The notes under the pieces are model-generated. The model saw only the letters and a program-made list of their open reading frames with translations, did not search any database and was not told the origin of the DNA. Below, piece by piece: positions 5,866-6,377 of a stretch of 6,377 nt of DNA. Positions within the stretch are counted from its first letter, which is position 1. Each line of letters opens with the position of its first letter. The stretch is from DATFDN01 sp049591635. GTDB lineage: Bacteria > Pseudomonadota > Alphaproteobacteria > Acetobacterales > Acetobacteraceae. The stretch is taken from the NCBI GenBank assembly GCA_049591635.1, contig JBAWFF010000216.1, positions 1-6,377 of the forward strand, in the 5' to 3' direction. Both the position numbers and the translations under genes were made by a program.

Positions 5866-5889
5866 GGGGTTCCGGGTTAGGGGGAGGGG
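5866..5889 (+). promoter_or_regulatory. G-quadruplex-type motif upstream of tsaB
   Basis: Four guanine runs of 4, 3, 5 and 4 bases (5866-5869, 5874-5876, 5880-5884, 5886-5889) are separated by loops of 4, 3 and 1 nt, which meets the standard G3+N1-7 rule on the coding strand. It lies 2 nt after the reductase stop and 25 nt before the tsaB ATG, so it would be present in the mRNA. Folding is not shown by sequence alone. Confidence 0.5.
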
Positions 5890-5914
5890 AAAGCCGCTCA
5901 ATCGCCACCTCCCC
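5881..5914 (+). repeat. Inverted repeat abutting the tsaB start codon
   Basis: GGGGAGG (5881-5887) and CCTCCCC (5908-5914) are perfect 7-nt complements with a 20-nt loop. The right arm ends directly before the ATG and includes part of CACCTCC (5906-5912), which is identical to the anti-Shine-Dalgarno core of 16S rRNA. The left arm shares its G-runs with the quadruplex motif, so the two structures cannot form together. Confidence 0.5.
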
Positions 5915-6377
5915 ATGCTGACACTCACCCTCGATTCCGCCCTCGCCCGCGTCTCCGCCGCCGTCCTCGACGGCGAGCAAATCCTCGCCGCCGACATCCG
6001 CGACGTGGCACGCGGCATCGCGCTGCTGCCAAAGGTGGCCGAGGCCGTGCTGGCGGCCTGCGCGATTCGACCAGCGGCGTTGGGACTGATCGCCGTGACG
6101 GTCGGGCCCGGAGGCTTCACCGGCATTCGCGGAGCGCTCTCCCTTGCGCACGGGATCGGCCTCGCCGCATCCGTCCCGGTCGTGGGCGTGACAGTCCCGG
6201 AGGCGCTGGCGGCCGCCTTGCCCCCCTGTCCCGGGCGCGCCGTATGGGTGGCGATCGACAGCCGGCGCGGCCGCGTATTCCTGGCGGTCGCGGGCCGGGT
6301 CGCCGCCATTGCGCTCGATTCGCTGCCACTGCCCGATGGCCCGATCGCCCTCGCGGGCGACGCCTCTGTAATCGTGG
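5915..6377 (+). CDS. tsaB: tRNA N6-threonylcarbamoyladenosine synthesis protein TsaB (N-terminal part)
   Basis: The frame runs off the window end, giving the first 154 residues of a protein usually 210-240 long. TsaB is the non-catalytic ASKHA-fold partner of TsaD; with TsaE they transfer threonylcarbamoyl to A37 of ANN-decoding tRNAs. The N-terminus MLTLTLDSALARVSAAVLDG is the first strand-turn-strand of the ASKHA fold, here with DSAL where many homologues have DTST. The hallmark VGPGGFTGIRGALSLAHG followed by VVGVTVPEALA is intact, as is AIDSRRGRVFLA of the next strand. The ATG at 5915 is the only sensible start: the same frame upstream reaches the reductase stop codon with no other ATG, GTG or TTG. 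There is no Shine-Dalgarno at normal distance. The first strong G-rich stretch ends 25 nt away, and the bases next to the ATG are CCTCCCC. In related genomes rimI and fur often follow; that part lies outside this window. Confidence 0.93.
   Translation, partial: MLTLTLDSALARVSAAVLDGEQILAADIRDVARGIALLPKVAEAVLAACAIRPAALGLIAVTVGPGGFTGIRGALSLAHGIGLAASVPVVGVTVPEALAAALPPCPGRAVWVAIDSRRGRVFLAVAGRVAAIALDSLPLPDGPIALAGDASVIV

Noticed and set aside
5791..6309. A 172-codon open frame on the - strand
   Set aside because: It is antisense to tsaB and the end of the reductase gene, low-complexity Ala/Arg/Pro/Ser, without family motifs.

Overview
The window is about 6.4 kb of GC-rich DNA. Codon use, gene content and the gene order Nfu - RutE-like reductase - tsaB suggest an alphaproteobacterium, most likely of the Rhodospirillales/Acetobacteraceae. 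This placement is inferred from protein character and base composition; no rRNA or other taxonomic marker is present.

Layout, left to right. (1) The 3' end of a + strand gene, possibly the tail of a Hint-domain protein (to 283). (2) A convergent - strand gene for a Tat-exported, branched-chain-amino-acid-type ABC substrate-binding protein (304-1518), with no permease or ATPase genes beside it. (3) A 239-bp divergent intergenic region (1519-1757). It holds a candidate promoter for each direction, a 15-codon candidate leader ORF and a strong RNA hairpin whose loop contains the stop codon of that ORF. (4) A + strand cluster of a small ACT-like protein (1758-2042), cydA/cioA (2082-3497), cydB/cioB (3502-4512) and a 32-residue DUF2474-type single-helix protein (4528-4626). 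(5) A + strand housekeeping cluster: an Nfu-type Fe-S carrier (4719-5279), a RutE/HadB-type nitroreductase-fold enzyme that overlaps it by 1 nt (5279-5863), and the start of tsaB (5915 to the window end). tsaB is preceded by a G-quadruplex-type motif and an inverted repeat.

How they work together. CydA and CydB form a short-Q-loop, cyanide-insensitive-type bd quinol oxidase of the inner membrane, and the DUF2474 peptide is probably its small accessory subunit. The ACT-like protein is probably on the same transcript, and a ligand-sensing or regulatory role is conceivable but unproven. Nfu delivers Fe-S clusters. TsaB is a partner in tRNA t6A synthesis. The reductase is coupled to Nfu by position only.

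No mobile element, CRISPR array, rRNA or tRNA was seen. The most interesting points are the leader ORF/hairpin ahead of the ACT-cydAB cluster, the ACT-like protein itself, the unannotated DUF2474 gene, and the G-quadruplex/anti-Shine-Dalgarno arrangement in front of tsaB.
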